From: Lachnoclostridium phytofermentans ISDg
GTDB taxonomy: Bacteria > Bacillota > Clostridia > Lachnospirales > Lachnospiraceae
Reading direction: 5' to 3'
Assembly (NCBI RefSeq): GCF_000018685.1
Contig: NC_010001.1
Coordinates: 4,373,501 to 4,437,500, forward strand
Length of the DNA: 64,000 nucleotides
The number at the start of each line of letters is the position of its first letter. Position 1 is the stretch's first letter. Under the pieces are notes generated by a model. It had not been told where the DNA came from. It ran no database searches and was given only the letters and a program-made list of their open reading frames with translations. Shown piece after piece: positions 28,043 to 37,563 of the stretch. The position numbers and the translations under genes are program-made.

Positions 28043-29548
28043 TTATCGATATGATACCGTAATGTCTGTCTCAAACATACGGCGCCATGGCATTTTTATA
28101 TCCTCAATCAGAATATGTTTCGTGATTGATGTAAGTTTTGTATCCGCAAAGTCCTGCAGATACTTCTTTACCAGTTCACTAACAACACCGTTCTGTTCTT
28201 TGATATCGAAATAATTCATTCCTAATGCGGGCAATTCTTTCTCGGTGATTTCTTTTCTAATGAATCCACAGTAACCTGCATCTTCTAAATATCGAAGAAG
28301 TAAAAACTCCATATGTTTCTTATTGCTTCCATAATAGAGATATTTAACGCCCTCAGCCAACGCAGTACCTATCGTATTCGATGAGGTATTCCAGCCAGCA
28401 TAACCTGCCACCTTTAATAATAACTCTTTTTGGTTAAGAATTGCAACAAGTTCTAGATCACTACCATTTGCGTATGCATTATCTCCAATTGTAACTGGTT
28501 TCCCCTCGGAAATATAAGTTTCAATCGCATACACAAATTCTGTAAGATTGCGTTCTACATCATAATCTGCGTTGGATGCAGGCTGTGTTACAGCTTCTAG
28601 CATCTTTCTTGCTGGTGCAGATAAGGCAAGTACAAAATCTGCTTCCGACACACTATCCACCTGAATACATCCAGCTGCCATAATATGATATCTGACGGTC
28701 TCCCCAAGGGATCTATCCTCATAAGAAGGTATTAAATAAGGAGCATGAACGGAAGCATATTTTACATATACTTTCGGACGCTTTACCATAACCTCATTCA
28801 TAGCACGAGATAGTAAGGTCATCTCTACCTCATCTGCTCCAGGGTAAACAATAACTTTATCAGAAAGACAATTTTCTAAAATTTCTTTACGTACGGAGAT
28901 TTGATCCATTGCTGTATAACCATAAGGTGCTGAATCATCCTGCGGAATAATTAGGAATTCTAGAACTCCTTCTTTCGCCAGTTTTAAAACCTCAAGATTA
29001 AATGAGCGATTAAACTCCCTACGATTTTCATAATCTTCTAAATCCTCTTTCTTAATCTTAGAAAGAAGTTCTTCCCTATTATAATCACTAGAAATCCCTA
29101 ATTTTTCTTTGTGAATAGCATTTCCTAGCTGATGAATCTGCTCTCCACAATATTCATAATAGTCTGGTTCCTCATCATTGCTAGAATATTTCGGGCAACG
29201 CATGATACATTGGAAAGCATAGATTTTTAAGTTATTGTTTTGGCTCTTGATTTCACGTAGTAGATTAAGGCGTTCCATTACCTCTTCTTTCGTAAAATGA
29301 TGAAGTCTAGATGGTATTAGTCCACCATAAAGTAAGGTATCCATCGCCAAAACCGCAATATCTGCATCTTTGCATTTTTCCTTTAACATCCGTGAAACCT
29401 CACTGACATCAGCCGGAATCTTCTTGTCTCCTAGCGGTTCTATCCTATCTATAATAAAATCCTCACTATCAAAAATTTGATAAGGAAATTTAAAATTACA
29501 TGGTCGCTCATCCAGCGGTAATAAGACCACCTTCTTTGTATCTTTCAT
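28043..29548 (-). CDS. DUF4127 family protein
   Basis: This 501-residue protein begins KVVLLPLDERPCNFKFP and continues with VLAMDTLLYGGLIPSRLH, the conserved start of DUF4127. Other conserved blocks include PQDDSAPYGYTAMDQ near 193 and YPGADEVEMTLLSRA near 230. The fold suggests a soluble enzyme with acidic and His residues at strand ends. The biochemical activity of the family is not known to me. Its position between an FAD oxidoreductase and NanE indicates a step in metabolism of the imported amino sugar. Confidence 0.85.
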   Translation of the reverse strand: MKDTKKVVLLPLDERPCNFKFPYQIFDSEDFIIDRIEPLGDKKIPADVSEVSRMLKEKCKDADIAVLAMDTLLYGGLIPSRLHHFTKEEVMERLNLLREIKSQNNNLKIYAFQCIMRCPKYSSNDEEPDYYEYCGEQIHQLGNAIHKEKLGISSDYNREELLSKIKKEDLEDYENRREFNRSFNLEVLKLAKEGVLEFLIIPQDDSAPYGYTAMDQISVRKEILENCLSDKVIVYPGADEVEMTLLSRAMNEVMVKRPKVYVKYASVHAPYLIPSYEDRSLGETVRYHIMAAGCIQVDSVSEADFVLALSAPARKMLEAVTQPASNADYDVERNLTEFVYAIETYISEGKPVTIGDNAYANGSDLELVAILNQKELLLKVAGYAGWNTSSNTIGTALAEGVKYLYYGSNKKHMEFLLLRYLEDAGYCGFIRKEITEKELPALGMNYFDIKEQNGVVSELVKKYLQDFADTKLTSITKHILIEDIKMPWRRMFETDITVSYR

Positions 29549-29581
29549 TTTTACCTCGTTCCCGCGCGTATGCGCATATTA

Positions 29582-29612
29582 AGCTTGTGTCAAAGATACG
29601 CAGGTACAAGCT
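29582..29612 (-). repeat. Leader hairpin before the DUF4127 gene
   Basis: AGCTTGT/ACAAGCT arms enclose GTCAAAGATACGCAGGT. In the gene direction the loop reads CCTGCGTATCTTTG, and the element continues through GCGCATACGCGCGGGAACGAGG into the ribosome-binding site. It is a member of the leader family. Confidence 0.7.
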
Positions 29613-29734
29613 GTGTCTCTTAGTCCCTGCGCATCTTTTTTGTACCTATTAAGATTGATAAAAGCATCTCACAGGCACCACTGCGCCTCATATCAATTAT
29701 ATACTTTGAAAACATGCCTACTCAGTAGTAGGAA

Positions 29735-29928
29735 GTGTAAAGTTTTAGAATTTCTTAGGTGGCGTCTTTTGGCGCCTTAGAAATTCTTTTTACACTAAAA
29801 AACATGTTTGTTCAGTAGGCCGGAAGAATAAAAATGAAATTCCAATGGATTTCATTTTTATTCTTCTAGTGTGAAACTTAGAAATTCTTAGTCAGCGTAT
29901 TGTGCTGACTTAGAATTTCTTTTCACAC
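29735..29928. repeat. Array of three large hairpins
   Basis: Hairpin 1 is at 29735-29795, hairpin 2 at 29823-29866 and hairpin 3 at 29869-29928. Hairpin 2 has 18-base perfect arms and an 8-base loop. Hairpins 1 and 3 share related arms (GTGTAAA/GTGTGAAA ... AGAAATTCT ... TTTACAC/TTTCACAC) and different tips (GGTGGCG/CGCC, GTCAGC/GCTGAC). Related 17-base direct repeats at 29712 and 29802 (ACATGCCTACTCAGTAG, ACATGTTTGTTCAGTAG) flank hairpin 1. Hairpin 3 covers the stop codon of the FAD oxidoreductase gene. Confidence 0.85.
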
Positions 29929-31467
29929 TGACATCTTAGAAAAATCCCAATGAAGCTGTACACCTTCTCGTTCAAGTTCATCTTGGAATGTCTTTAATTC
30001 GCTAGTTAATAACTCTTCGAATGTAACTTTATGGTCAATACAATATGCTGCTGCATAACCTGCCACCTCACCAACGTTCCATTCTACTGGATGTAAACGA
30101 TAACATCCACTTGTTAAGTGGGTAGATCCAATATTTTTACATGCTGGTAACAGATTCTTCATACGTACTGGTATCATAGAAGATAATGGTATCTCGAATG
30201 GATACGTAGCATCGTATAAAAAGCTATGTGATTTTGTCGTCATATGGATATCAATTGCATAATGTCCAACACCTACAGAATCCACTAACTTAGGTGGAAG
30301 GTCATTATTACGTTTACTAACATCTTGTTCACAAATTGTTTTCTTTGCTACAATTCTTCTGGACTCTCTAATATAAGCAGCCTTTGCTAGACCATCCTCA
30401 GTTCCCATGATGTCTGGGCGAAGTTTTACTGCATAACCCTTCCCTCCATCAACTCTTGGAGCTTCATTTTGTAACCAGTAAATAGAGCAAAGTGTCTGCT
30501 GTCTAGATAATTCTAAGTTTTCTTTTGCATCCTTATCTTCAAATACATTACCTAGTGCAAAATCATTTTGTGGCCAGTTTAATAAGGTAACTTCTTTTCT
30601 TCCATCGGTATAATTCGCTGTATCTATAACTCTACGATAGCTCCAAAGTCCAAGCGGTTTCCCCTCATACTCTCCGTCAAACATCGGAAGAAATGTCTTC
30701 TTCTGTGTATGAGCATCTGCCATCCACCAGCTAAATAGTAAGTTGTTATCGTATGGGACACCTAAACTTGCAAAGTAATCATATTTTTCTGGCTTTTCGA
30801 GTTTATAATCCCCGTCAGGATTTAATTCAAGTGCAGCTACCCAGGTAATTGGCTGCATATCATAAGGATCTCCAACCTCAGGTGCATGTAACTCTCCTGT
30901 TAACTCCTTGCTTTCTGCACCGGTACGATATTCTGCACCAACGATTGGTAGCAAGTCACCGCAATCTGTAGCATCAAGAAAATACTCAGCCTCAATAGAT
31001 TTTTCTTCCTTCGTTTGAAGGTTTTTCACTGTAACACTTTTTATTGTATCATTTTCTACAACGCTATCGACTGCTACTGTGAAATATTCAAGGGTTAGAC
31101 GTCCATCCTGTAGATACTCTGCGATTTCATCTTCAAATAATTGAAACGCCACCTTAGGTTCGTGTGCGACACGGGATACCCAAGAGTTACCTGGGCAAAA
31201 ACATTCCTTTTGTCTTACTTCATCCTTAAATTCCGGTATGCTGCGATAATAGTCACGAACAGACTTACGGAAGTCCAAATAACGCTTAGTAGCACCAAAT
31301 TCCTCAATCCATGGATGCTCATCCGGTGGAACTGCCTGTGAGGTTAATTGACCGCCTATCCAGTCTGTTTCTTCACACAGATAAACCTTTTTGTTTTGCT
31401 TTGCTGCACTGATAGCAGCTTGAACTCCACCTAAACTACCGCCTATAATTGCTATATCGTACTTCAT
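29923..31467 (-). CDS. FAD-dependent oxidoreductase (FAD_oxidored family)
   Basis: This 514-residue flavoprotein starts KYDIAIIGGSLGGVQAAISAA, a dinucleotide-binding Rossmann motif, and has the second family block AEYFLDATDCGDLLPIVGAEY near 190. It keeps a Cys near 50 (LCEETDWIGGQL follows) and the C-terminal FAD motif near 470 (THLTSGCYRLHPVEW). The family oxidises diverse substrates, some of them sugars. The start at 31467 follows ATGGAGG; the longer frame lacks a site. It lies in the importer operon, so an imported glycan unit is the likely substrate. The product is unknown. Confidence 0.85.
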   Translation of the reverse strand: MKYDIAIIGGSLGGVQAAISAAKQNKKVYLCEETDWIGGQLTSQAVPPDEHPWIEEFGATKRYLDFRKSVRDYYRSIPEFKDEVRQKECFCPGNSWVSRVAHEPKVAFQLFEDEIAEYLQDGRLTLEYFTVAVDSVVENDTIKSVTVKNLQTKEEKSIEAEYFLDATDCGDLLPIVGAEYRTGAESKELTGELHAPEVGDPYDMQPITWVAALELNPDGDYKLEKPEKYDYFASLGVPYDNNLLFSWWMADAHTQKKTFLPMFDGEYEGKPLGLWSYRRVIDTANYTDGRKEVTLLNWPQNDFALGNVFEDKDAKENLELSRQQTLCSIYWLQNEAPRVDGGKGYAVKLRPDIMGTEDGLAKAAYIRESRRIVAKKTICEQDVSKRNNDLPPKLVDSVGVGHYAIDIHMTTKSHSFLYDATYPFEIPLSSMIPVRMKNLLPACKNIGSTHLTSGCYRLHPVEWNVGEVAGYAAAYCIDHKVTFEELLTSELKTFQDELEREGVQLHWDFSKMSV

Positions 31468-31536
31468 ACTAACCTCCATCCCTGCGTTTTGTGTGTTGTG
31501 TTTTAGGCCGAAATAACGCAGGCACATTCATTTATT

Positions 31537-32763
31537 TTAGCCTTTTACTGCACCTGCAGACACATCGTTCTTTAAATATTTAAAGATAAATGGGTAAGCT
31601 ATGGCAATTGGTACAATTGACATTAATACATAACTCATCTTAATTCCATCCCAGTAAGTTAATAAGGTTGGGTTGTTCATTGCTATCTCCATTGGATTTT
31701 GACCAAGGAAGTTTTTAATGTACATAGGAACCGGATAGATGGATTTGTTATTTGTTATATAAAGAATTGGATTGTTAATGTTATTCCAGTAGGTGATTGC
31801 AGTAAAGAAGGATACTGTTGCAATCATAGGAGAAGCAATTGGCATAATAATCTTAAAAAGAATACTAAAATTGCTTGCACCATCTAACTTCGCAGATTCT
31901 TCTAATTCCACTGGAATACTTTCAAAGAATCCTTTTAATAATAGTAGGTAATAAACCATAACTACAGATGGTAAAATTAATGCCCAGATGGTATCCATTA
32001 TGCCAAGTGCATTAACAAGTAATATGTTTGGTGCAATACCACCTGAGAAAAGCATTACTATCATAAAGAACATCATCATTGTTTTTCTTAGTGGCATATG
32101 TGGCTTAGAAAGTGGATAAGCTGCCATTGCCATGGAAACAACAGATATTAAAGTACCTACCAAAGTAATAAAAATCGAGTTTCCAAAGGAACGAAGGAAT
32201 GCTTTGTCTGATAGTACGTACTTCATCGCAAAGAGATCAACGTTTTTCGGAACGATATTAATGATTTGACCAGGTGCAGATACTGCACTTGCAAATACAT
32301 TTAAAAATGGAACAAAAAAGAAAAGTATTAATATGATTGCAATTCCTTTTGCTAAAATCTGAAATACATTTTCATCGTTATATCTTCGAAGTACATTTGG
32401 TAACTTAAAGATACAGATAATTCTAGCCCAGAGAAGACTCGGTACAAATAAGGATACTGGAACTATCACTGCAGATGCTATTAGATATATAAACTCTGCC
32501 TTGTCAAACTTAATATATTCGTGAAATCCTGATTTCTTACTAATGCGAAGAATACGAACTACGCCTTCAACCGTCATAACCGCCCATAGGATTGCAAAGG
32601 CAATGTCCATAAAGCGTTTGGTACTCTCGCTAAAGCGTTTATCAATAAATTGGGCAAATAAGATACCGAGGGATACCATAAGGCAAAGTAGCATCGCCCT
32701 ACGGATATGATTTTTGATTCTTTCTTCTTTGGTTAAATGTGCTTTTACTTTATTCTTTATCAT
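31537..32763 (-). CDS. Carbohydrate ABC transporter permease (LplC/YtcP-like) with N-terminal membrane extension
   Basis: This is a 408-residue MalG-type permease. The usual protein starts near residue 136 (ILAKGIAIILILFFFVPFLNV) and ends with FIFKYLKNDVSAGAVKG. The EAA loop is ELEESAKLDGASNFSILFKIIMP. Residues 1-135 are an extra module of three to four hydrophobic segments with a basic last segment (ARIICIFKLPNVLRRY). That module is absent from ordinary LplC proteins of about 290 residues. It pairs with the permease at 32776 and the binding protein at 33901. The importer probably carries a complex glycan or its fragment. No ATPase gene is nearby; a shared MsmX-like ATPase is expected. Confidence 0.88.
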   Translation of the reverse strand: MIKNKVKAHLTKEERIKNHIRRAMLLCLMVSLGILFAQFIDKRFSESTKRFMDIAFAILWAVMTVEGVVRILRISKKSGFHEYIKFDKAEFIYLIASAVIVPVSLFVPSLLWARIICIFKLPNVLRRYNDENVFQILAKGIAIILILFFFVPFLNVFASAVSAPGQIINIVPKNVDLFAMKYVLSDKAFLRSFGNSIFITLVGTLISVVSMAMAAYPLSKPHMPLRKTMMMFFMIVMLFSGGIAPNILLVNALGIMDTIWALILPSVVMVYYLLLLKGFFESIPVELEESAKLDGASNFSILFKIIMPIASPMIATVSFFTAITYWNNINNPILYITNNKSIYPVPMYIKNFLGQNPMEIAMNNPTLLTYWDGIKMSYVLMSIVPIAIAYPFIFKYLKNDVSAGAVKG

Positions 32764-32775
32764 CTATGACCCCTC

Positions 32776-33750
32776 CTACCATATTCCGCGGTTGAAGAAC
32801 TTTTTAGAGATGAAGTTACCACCGACCACTAAGATTAATGCGACAACTGAGTTAAAGAATCCTACAGCAGTTGATAACGCATATTGTGGGATCAACGCTG
32901 CTTCCCTTACCAAACGATAAGTATAAGTTCCAAGGATATCACCGCTTGCTTGAACATATGGTGAATAGAATACAAATATTTGTTCAAAGCCTGCATTCAT
33001 AATAGAACCAATTCTAAGAATTAACATAACAGCAATAACTGGCATGATTCCAGGTAGGGTAACATAACGAATCTGTTGCCACTTACTTGCGCCATCAATT
33101 TTTGCAGCTTCAATTTGGTTACGATCTAATGCTGTGATAGCAGCCATATAAGTAATGGTGCTCCATCCAATATCCTTCCAAGCAGTTGTTGTTACCATTA
33201 CAGAACGAAACGTAGCATTACTTGTAATAAAGTTTACACGGTTATGTCCAAAATAAGCTAACACGTTATTAACAAAACCAGTATCCTTATTTAATAAGGC
33301 AATGAAGATACCTCCAATGGTAGCCCATGATAAGAAATAAGGAATATACATTGATACTTCTAATGACTTACGGATTACTTTACCACGCATTTCGTTAATG
33401 AGAATTGCTAACGCGATTGGAATTGGGAATACGATTACAATTTTTAAAGTACTGATAATTAAGGTGTTGTATAAAGCATGAATAACTTCTTGTTTACTAA
33501 ATATCTTAACAAAGTTATCAAACCCAACCCATTTTGCATCTAATATACCTCTTATTGCGGATGAACTTCCCAAAAGATTCGGATTCGCTTTAAAAGCCAT
33601 GATAAGACCAGCCATCGGTATGTAGGAAAATAATATGGAAAACACCACTGCTGGAATGTAGAAGATGAATAAATTACCGTGTTGCTTCATCTGAGCACGA
33701 AAGCTTTCTTTACCTGTCTTTTGCTTAACTTTCTTCAATATCCTAACCAA
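32776..33750 (-). CDS. Carbohydrate ABC transporter permease (LplB-like)
   Basis: This 324-residue permease has six helices and the EAA motif QIEAAKIDGASKWQQIRYVTLPGIMPV. The opening FYIPAVVFSILFSYIPMAGLIMAFKA is typical of the LplB/YtcQ-associated family that imports oligosaccharides. A TTG start at 33750 follows AAGGAGG nine bases upstream. The gap to the binding-protein gene contains two hairpins, a usual way of giving more binding protein than permease. Confidence 0.92.
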   Translation of the reverse strand: MVRILKKVKQKTGKESFRAQMKQHGNLFIFYIPAVVFSILFSYIPMAGLIMAFKANPNLLGSSSAIRGILDAKWVGFDNFVKIFSKQEVIHALYNTLIISTLKIVIVFPIPIALAILINEMRGKVIRKSLEVSMYIPYFLSWATIGGIFIALLNKDTGFVNNVLAYFGHNRVNFITSNATFRSVMVTTTAWKDIGWSTITYMAAITALDRNQIEAAKIDGASKWQQIRYVTLPGIMPVIAVMLILRIGSIMNAGFEQIFVFYSPYVQASGDILGTYTYRLVREAALIPQYALSTAVGFFNSVVALILVVGGNFISKKFFNRGIW

Positions 33751-33782
33751 TTTGGTTTACCTCCTTAAGTTCCATCACCGGA

Positions 33783-33884
33783 ATACGTAGTGGCCTTACC
33801 CCATTTGTCAGGCACCTACGTATCCAGGTGATGCAATTTTGAAAGATTGGGGCTGTTGCAGTCATACCCTTGCAAACGCCCCAA
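33783..33884 (-). promoter_or_regulatory. Two hairpins between binding-protein and permease genes
   Basis: The first stem, 33783-33796 with 33810-33823 (ATACGTAGTGGCCT/AGGCACCTACGTAT), resembles the leader family. The second, 33847-33884 (TTGGGGC...GCCCCAA with inner TTGCA/TGCAA), lies 17 bases after the binding-protein stop. Both probably stabilise the upstream message or cause partial termination. Confidence 0.65.
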
Positions 33885-33900
33885 CCATAATAATACAAAA

Positions 33901-35601
33901 CTATCTAGCTCTTACTGTATTAAACTGATCTTTTAAATCCCAAGATCCATACCAGTTGTTTACTGATTCTGTAACAGCCTTACCTTCATACTCATCAAAC
34001 TTAGCCTGAATTGCTGCTAAATCAAATGGAACATCCTTTTGGAACATAGAGATTACAATTGCATTCTTAACTTCAATATTTGCTGCATTATAATATGTGT
34101 CATAAGCTTCGTTTGGAGGCATTACAGTAACAGGGTTTTGGATACCTGTTGCACCAACATTGTAGTTAGATTGACTAAACATCTTCTCCTGTGCTGCTGT
34201 CTTTCTAACACGGCATAACCAGTATGCTGCATAGTCATTTTCTCTTGTACCATCAATGAACTTATCAGAGAATCCCTGCTTATCATTGAAAGCTGGAAGA
34301 ATTGGATAGTACTGACCATCCACGATGCTATAAGTATCACCTTCTGTACCAAGTACTAACTTAAGGAAGAAATCTTTATCTAATTTCTTATCTGCAAAAT
34401 CAACATAAGCTGCTGCCTGTTCCTCTGTAGCAAAGTTTGGAATTACAGTGTAGTAAACATAACCTTCTGCTGCAAAAACTCTAACCTTACTCTTATCACC
34501 CTTGCAATCATCTGGAACAAGTGCGGAGATATAGCCAATGCTATCATCTGTATAGGTAGAAAGATCTGTTCCTTCTTTTGCATTTGTAGTTTCGATTGCA
34601 AATGCATTCCAGTGAGCAATACGTCCAGCACCTGCAGTTCTAGACTGAAGTGATTTCACTGCACCAGCATCATCAGAAGTTGCTTGGTAAAGAATTAAGC
34701 CGTTGTCATAAAGGTCTTCCATATAAGCTGCATATTCTGCAAAGCCTGGCTGATTTACTACATAAGTAAGTTGTCCATTAATGTCTGCCCACTCATGATA
34801 GATACCGAATGCTGGTAAGATGTTTTCCATGTAAACGACATTAGTATCAACCGCCATAGCATATCCGCCTGCTGGAACCTTTGTAGCAAAGTATGTTAAC
34901 ATTGTTTTATAATCTGTTAATGACATGGAATATCCATTTTCTTCGGATGGAACTGGAATCTGAGCACTTGGATTTGCTACATTGTATTCCTCTAACCAAT
35001 CCTTACGATAACAAATACCAACAGCAGTACTTGCGAAAGCATTTTTCTGTGGGATTGCGTAAATTTCACCATCTTTGGATGCAGTTCCCCAACCAAATTC
35101 AGAGATCTGATCTTTTAAGTTTGTAGAACCTTCAATATACTTAGTAATAGGTTTTAATGCACCCATAGCCAATAATGTATAGAATTGATCCTTACCAACC
35201 TTTACTGCCTGATAGTCCTGCTTTAACATAAAGATGTTAGTGATTGCAGTCTGTGCGTCCATTGGATCAGCAGGGGACTGAGAATAGGTAACCTTGTATC
35301 CGGTTTGATCTTCCACTAACTTTGCTAAATCAAGTGCGTTGAACTCTTCATCCGTAATACCAGCACCAATACTGTAGTAATTAAAGGAATCCACCTTAGG
35401 ATACTCTGCTAAAGATTTTACAGTTTCCTCATTCTCTGGAGCAGGAGCTTTAGTTGCCTCAACCTTATTATTGTTGTCTCCATCTTTACTTTGATTTCCC
35501 TTGTTGTTATCATCACCCTTTTTACCGCAGGCTGCCATAGAAACTACCATTGCGCCAACTAAGAGCATAGAAACAACTTTTTTAAATTTCTTGTTGATCA
35601 T
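33901..35601 (-). CDS. Extracellular sugar-binding lipoprotein (LplA-like)
   Basis: This 566-residue lipoprotein has a signal peptide with lipobox MAAC (Cys25) and a low-complexity Asp/Asn/Lys linker to about residue 60. A long type 1 solute-binding domain follows (NIFMLKQDYQAVKVGKD, ICYRKDWLEEYN, QFNTVRAR at the end). Size fits the LplA group that binds oligosaccharides. First transporter gene of the operon, after SGNH and GH20, with ribosome-binding site AAGGAGG. Confidence 0.92.
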   Translation of the reverse strand: MINKKFKKVVSMLLVGAMVVSMAACGKKGDDNNKGNQSKDGDNNNKVEATKAPAPENEETVKSLAEYPKVDSFNYYSIGAGITDEEFNALDLAKLVEDQTGYKVTYSQSPADPMDAQTAITNIFMLKQDYQAVKVGKDQFYTLLAMGALKPITKYIEGSTNLKDQISEFGWGTASKDGEIYAIPQKNAFASTAVGICYRKDWLEEYNVANPSAQIPVPSEENGYSMSLTDYKTMLTYFATKVPAGGYAMAVDTNVVYMENILPAFGIYHEWADINGQLTYVVNQPGFAEYAAYMEDLYDNGLILYQATSDDAGAVKSLQSRTAGAGRIAHWNAFAIETTNAKEGTDLSTYTDDSIGYISALVPDDCKGDKSKVRVFAAEGYVYYTVIPNFATEEQAAAYVDFADKKLDKDFFLKLVLGTEGDTYSIVDGQYYPILPAFNDKQGFSDKFIDGTRENDYAAYWLCRVRKTAAQEKMFSQSNYNVGATGIQNPVTVMPPNEAYDTYYNAANIEVKNAIVISMFQKDVPFDLAAIQAKFDEYEGKAVTESVNNWYGSWDLKDQFNTVRAR

Positions 35602-35633
35602 GAAATAATCCTCCTTTTAAATTTCGTCTGTCC

Positions 35634-37529
35634 TCATCCCATAACAGCCGGTGATACAATAACGTTCCACAAATTATAATTTAGTCTACTTCCATCCTCT
35701 TGTTCAAAATAAGCAAATGGAAGTCTCTCTTCTTCTAATTCGTCGATCCGTTCAATATCTCCTTCTGTCCATAGTAAAATTTGTTCCTTTGCGTAGTAAA
35801 GTCTTTCCTTTAATCCGCCAAGACGTATCAATTGTATTTCAAAGCCAAAGGATTTGTTCTCCTTATGCCATTGATACCGAAAATCTCGTATAAACTGGTC
35901 GAGTCTCTTCAATACTTCGGGAATTTTTGATTCAGCAATTTCACGTAACCTATCAAAATCCTTTTTATCATATGCATTTTTTATCTCTACTCCCAAGTCT
36001 GCTTTCTCCTCTAATAGGGAACATAGACTTGATAGGGTCTGAAATAGATAGGAATATCTTGTACCCGCCTTCGCTACTGCAGCTAATTGATTCTTCTTGT
36101 CTTCGTAAGCTATCCTTGTTTCACTCTTCACAATGGAATCAAATGTTCCGATTAACACATCGTTGTATAATAAGAACTTACAAGCATTACTGTGTGTATA
36201 AGTAGTTTCTGCAAATACTTCATTTGGACTATCCAGTAGCATAAATTCTGCAAAAGAAATTCCTGTTGCAACTTTAAAATACTCGGAATAATCTTTCTCT
36301 TTGGTAAACTCTTTATCTACAAGGCTTTCATACTGATAAGCTAATTCCGCATAATAAAACAGGGTTGGTAACACCGAGAGGGCACTTGCTTCTGCGCCGT
36401 TATCTCCCCAACAGGTTACTAAGAAAGTATTTACTCCCTTTTCTACACAAGCCTTCATTGCTTCTTTACCAGCCACCTGGCTAAAGCTATTCTCTGGTGC
36501 AAATCCAGTCCATTTCCATGCACCGGCAGCGAAACCTATGCGGTCTGAAATTCTAAAATGTGTCACTAAGTTCTGTTCGTAATGATGATAGTCTCTTGAA
36601 TAATAATCCCAGTAAACTAACTCGATATCCTTCGGTACATGTTGTAATAAATCACTTTTTAACTGCTCTTCCTTAAGGGAATAATATTCACCGTTTGCAA
36701 GCAATCTAAAAAACATATCACTCCACATCATTGCAGTAAATCCATAACGATGCAAAATTTCTTGTACTCTCTTTAAATGCTCAACCATAATGGTGAAACG
36801 GTTCTGATAACCGTTCTGATCTAGGTATTTTCCTAAACCAAGCATATGAGCTTCATCCATACCGATGTTGATTCTTCTTGAAGTAAAACACTCGGATGCA
36901 GTCGATATGATACGTTCAATTAATTGATATGTTTTTTCATTTCCTACTAAGAAAATATCATTCACATCGATGATGTCTTGGTAACGCTCATATCTTGTAA
37001 TCTGATTAATGTGAGCTAATGTTTGTACGCATGGCACTAATTCTATGCCGAATTTTGCGCAGTAAGCATCAACCTTTTTTATTTCTTCTTTTGTATAAGC
37101 TCCACGCATATAACCAAAGTACGGTTCTTCCTCAATTCTAATCGTATCCTCAGTATATAGTTGTAAACTATGATATCCAAATATTGCTAACTGCCTTATG
37201 TATTCTAATAGGGTAGGCAGTTTCATCACTGCATTTCTAGAACAATCTAGCATCACACCCAAATCTCCAAAGCTACATTGTTCCTTGATATCGTATTCAT
37301 TAAGAGATTCATTCCGAAGCATGAGGTACCATGCTCTTGCTAACTGGTTTTTATCTCCCACTGTAATTTGTCTTACATTATCCTTCTTTGTTACTTGAAT
37401 TCCAATACCTTGATGCTTTACCTCAACAGGTAAGCCATCTTCTGAAAGGGTAAATGGTAAGGATTTTTTCAATTCCTCAATAAGTTCATATTGCCATGCC
37501 TGATCTGCCAATACATGAAACGGAATCAT
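35634..37529 (-). CDS. Glycoside hydrolase family 20 enzyme (beta-N-acetylhexosaminidase-like), intracellular
   Basis: This is a 631-residue protein. Residues 1-85 form the small alpha/beta domain seen before GH20 barrels. The barrel begins FGDLGVMLDCSRNAVMKLPTL and carries the catalytic Asp-Glu pair at 225-226 in NIGMDEAHMLG. In this family the Asp positions the substrate acetamido group and the Glu is the acid. Later barrel strands include ELVYWDYYSRDYHHYE and FLVTCWGDNGAEAS. There is no signal peptide, so it should act on imported oligosaccharides and release GlcNAc or GalNAc. Confidence 0.88.
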   Translation of the reverse strand: MIPFHVLADQAWQYELIEELKKSLPFTLSEDGLPVEVKHQGIGIQVTKKDNVRQITVGDKNQLARAWYLMLRNESLNEYDIKEQCSFGDLGVMLDCSRNAVMKLPTLLEYIRQLAIFGYHSLQLYTEDTIRIEEEPYFGYMRGAYTKEEIKKVDAYCAKFGIELVPCVQTLAHINQITRYERYQDIIDVNDIFLVGNEKTYQLIERIISTASECFTSRRINIGMDEAHMLGLGKYLDQNGYQNRFTIMVEHLKRVQEILHRYGFTAMMWSDMFFRLLANGEYYSLKEEQLKSDLLQHVPKDIELVYWDYYSRDYHHYEQNLVTHFRISDRIGFAAGAWKWTGFAPENSFSQVAGKEAMKACVEKGVNTFLVTCWGDNGAEASALSVLPTLFYYAELAYQYESLVDKEFTKEKDYSEYFKVATGISFAEFMLLDSPNEVFAETTYTHSNACKFLLYNDVLIGTFDSIVKSETRIAYEDKKNQLAAVAKAGTRYSYLFQTLSSLCSLLEEKADLGVEIKNAYDKKDFDRLREIAESKIPEVLKRLDQFIRDFRYQWHKENKSFGFEIQLIRLGGLKERLYYAKEQILLWTEGDIERIDELEEERLPFAYFEQEDGSRLNYNLWNVIVSPAVMG

Positions 37530-37563
37530 GAAAATTTCTCCTTTCTCATGTGAAAGTTGTATA

